A stretch of 6,496 nt of DNA, taken from assembly GCA_964507325.1 (NCBI GenBank), contig CAZDQL010000171.1, positions 1-6,496 of the forward strand, read 5' to 3'. The stretch is from CAZDQL01 sp964507325. Its GTDB lineage: Bacteria > Planctomycetota > UBA1135 > GCA-002686595. The translations under genes and the position numbers were made by a program. Positions 5,515 to 6,496 of the stretch are shown here, one piece after another (the stretch's first letter is position 1; every line of letters begins with the position of its first letter). Under the pieces are notes generated by a model that made no database searches, was not told where the DNA came from, and saw nothing but the letters and a program-made list of their open reading frames with translations.

Positions 5515-5544
5515 TTGATTTGGCCACCAGTGACCCGTTAGTCT
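5515..5544 (+). promoter_or_regulatory. Possible promoter for the aminotransferase
   Basis: TTGATT at 5515-5520 (four of six to the -35 box) is followed after 18 bases by TAGTCT at 5539-5544 (three of six to the -10 box). This sits in the only AT-richer patch of the gap and would give a leader of about 60 bases before ATG 5611. It is weaker than the divergent promoter on the other strand. Confidence 0.35.
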
Positions 5545-5610
5545 CTCCCCGGCGCGGGCGCTGACGGTCTCGCTCCGCCAGTGGACGAGGGCGAGGAGCG
5601 GACGCGGAGC

Positions 5611-6496
5611 ATGCAGACATCGAGGGAGCTCAGTGAGGCGAAGGGTGCCCTGGGTGAGCTCATCCAGGAATACCGTTTCGAGGAACCGATCTTCGTGACG
5701 CGGCCGACCATGCCCCGGCTTGAGGACTACGTCGGTCAGCTCCGGCGGATCTGGGAGTCGCGCTGGCTGACGAACGCCGGCCCGCTGCACGACGAGCTGG
5801 AGCAGGCTCTGCGTTCCTACCTCGGCGTCGACCACCTGAGCCTCATGTGCAACGGAACGATGGCCCTGATGGTGGCCCTCCAGGCCCTGCGCATCAACAG
5901 CGGCGAGGTCATCACCACGCCCTTCACCTATCCTCCCAGCGTCCACGTGCTCTACTGGAACCAGGTCCGCCCAGTCTTCTGCGACGTCGAGCCGCGCACG
6001 CTCACCCTGGATCCGGACCGCATCGAGGAACGCATCACACCCGAGACCCAAGCGATCCTGGGCGTGCACGTCTACTCGAACCCCTGCGATGTGAAGGCCA
6101 TCGGGGAGATCGCCGATCGCCACGGCCTGCGCGTGATCTACGACGCCGCGCAGTCCTTCGGCGTCCAGCTCGAGGGCCGCTCCCTCCTCGAGTGGGGCGA
6201 CCTCTCGACCGTCAGCTTCCACGCCACGAAGATCTACTCGACCATCGAGGGAGGGGCCATCGTCGCCAGCGATCGGGCGCAGAAGACGCGTATCGATCAC
6301 CTGAGGAACTTCGGCATCGCCGACGAAGAAACCGTCATCGGGCCCGGCATCAACGGGAAACTCAACGAACTCCAGGCGGCTTACGGCCTGCTGCGCCTGT
6401 CGGAGATCGGCGAGGAGATCGATCGGCGCGCCGAGCTGGATCGGATCTACCGCCGCGAGCTGGACGACATCCCCGGCCTCGAGTGCATCCCCGTGC
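5611..6496 (+). CDS. DegT/DnrJ/EryC1/StrS sugar aminotransferase (VioA-like), 3' end outside window
   Basis: This is a predicted PLP-dependent aminotransferase making an amino sugar from a nucleotide-linked keto sugar in the cytoplasm. The 295 residues in the window lack about the last quarter of a normal 370-400 residue protein. From ATG 5611: IFVTRPTMPRLEDYV and WLTNAGPLHDELE (typical N-terminal part), CNGTMALMVAL (cofactor phosphate region), ITTPFTYPPS, HVYSNPCDV, VIYDAAQSFGV with the PLP-contacting D178, and VSFHATKIYSTIEGGAIV with the Schiff-base lysine K207. The HVY-x-NPCDV and FHATK-x-x-x-TIEGGAI wording resembles the VioA subgroup (dTDP-4-amino-4,6-dideoxyglucose transaminase); that specificity is inferred. 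GAGGAG (5593-5598) lies 12 bases before the ATG; in-frame GTG 5581 is an alternative start. The first 25 or so residues are an extra, probably helical extension. It is divergent from the acyltransferase, its likely partner. Confidence 0.92.
   Translation, partial: MQTSRELSEAKGALGELIQEYRFEEPIFVTRPTMPRLEDYVGQLRRIWESRWLTNAGPLHDELEQALRSYLGVDHLSLMCNGTMALMVALQALRINSGEVITTPFTYPPSVHVLYWNQVRPVFCDVEPRTLTLDPDRIEERITPETQAILGVHVYSNPCDVKAIGEIADRHGLRVIYDAAQSFGVQLEGRSLLEWGDLSTVSFHATKIYSTIEGGAIVASDRAQKTRIDHLRNFGIADEETVIGPGINGKLNELQAAYGLLRLSEIGEEIDRRAELDRIYRRELDDIPGLECIPV

Noticed and set aside
5461..6300. A 279-residue minus-strand open frame at the window end
   Set aside because: It is the antisense of the aminotransferase, which has its full set of PLP-binding motifs on the plus strand.

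Overview
This is a GC-rich, gene-dense stretch that looks like part of a cell-surface polysaccharide (lipopolysaccharide, capsule or exopolysaccharide) locus of a Gram-negative bacterium. Most genes end their codons in G or C (roughly 85-90 % by eye). Two lipopolysaccharide-kinase-like proteins point to an outer membrane with LPS or an LPS-like glycolipid. Nothing in the window fixes the phylum. A high-GC lineage such as Myxococcota, Gemmatimonadota or an uncultured relative would fit, but that is a guess.

Layout. A 5'-incomplete WaaP/Kdo-kinase-like gene (65-676) has clearly lower third-position GC than everything after it. A puzzling stretch follows (677-840), then a second, better conserved kinase of the same superfamily (841-1752). 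A GT4-type glycosyltransferase comes next (1774-2772) and seems to begin at an ATC codon. After a 168-base gap with a possible promoter come a SAM-dependent methyltransferase (2941-3876) and a PAPS-dependent sulfotransferase (3895-4809), 18 bases apart. On the minus strand, convergent with the sulfotransferase, is a left-handed beta-helix acyltransferase (4832-5404). Divergent from it is a DegT/DnrJ/EryC1/StrS aminotransferase (5611 to the window end, incomplete).

How they may work together. The aminotransferase and acyltransferase resemble the VioA/VioB type pair that makes a 4-acylamino-4,6-dideoxy sugar nucleotide. The glycosyltransferase would add a sugar to a glycan. The kinases, methyltransferase and sulfotransferase would decorate that glycan with phosphate, methyl and sulfate. 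Substrates cannot be read from the sequence.

Regulation is most visible between 5405 and 5610. This divergent gap holds a good sigma70-like promoter for the acyltransferase, a 16-bp palindrome from its -10 box to its ribosome binding site, a second inverted repeat, and a weaker promoter for the aminotransferase. No RNA genes, CRISPR arrays, insertion sequences or phage genes were seen. I found no wholly new system; the most interesting points are the palindrome, the ATC start, the composition break and the unexplained 677-1023 stretch.
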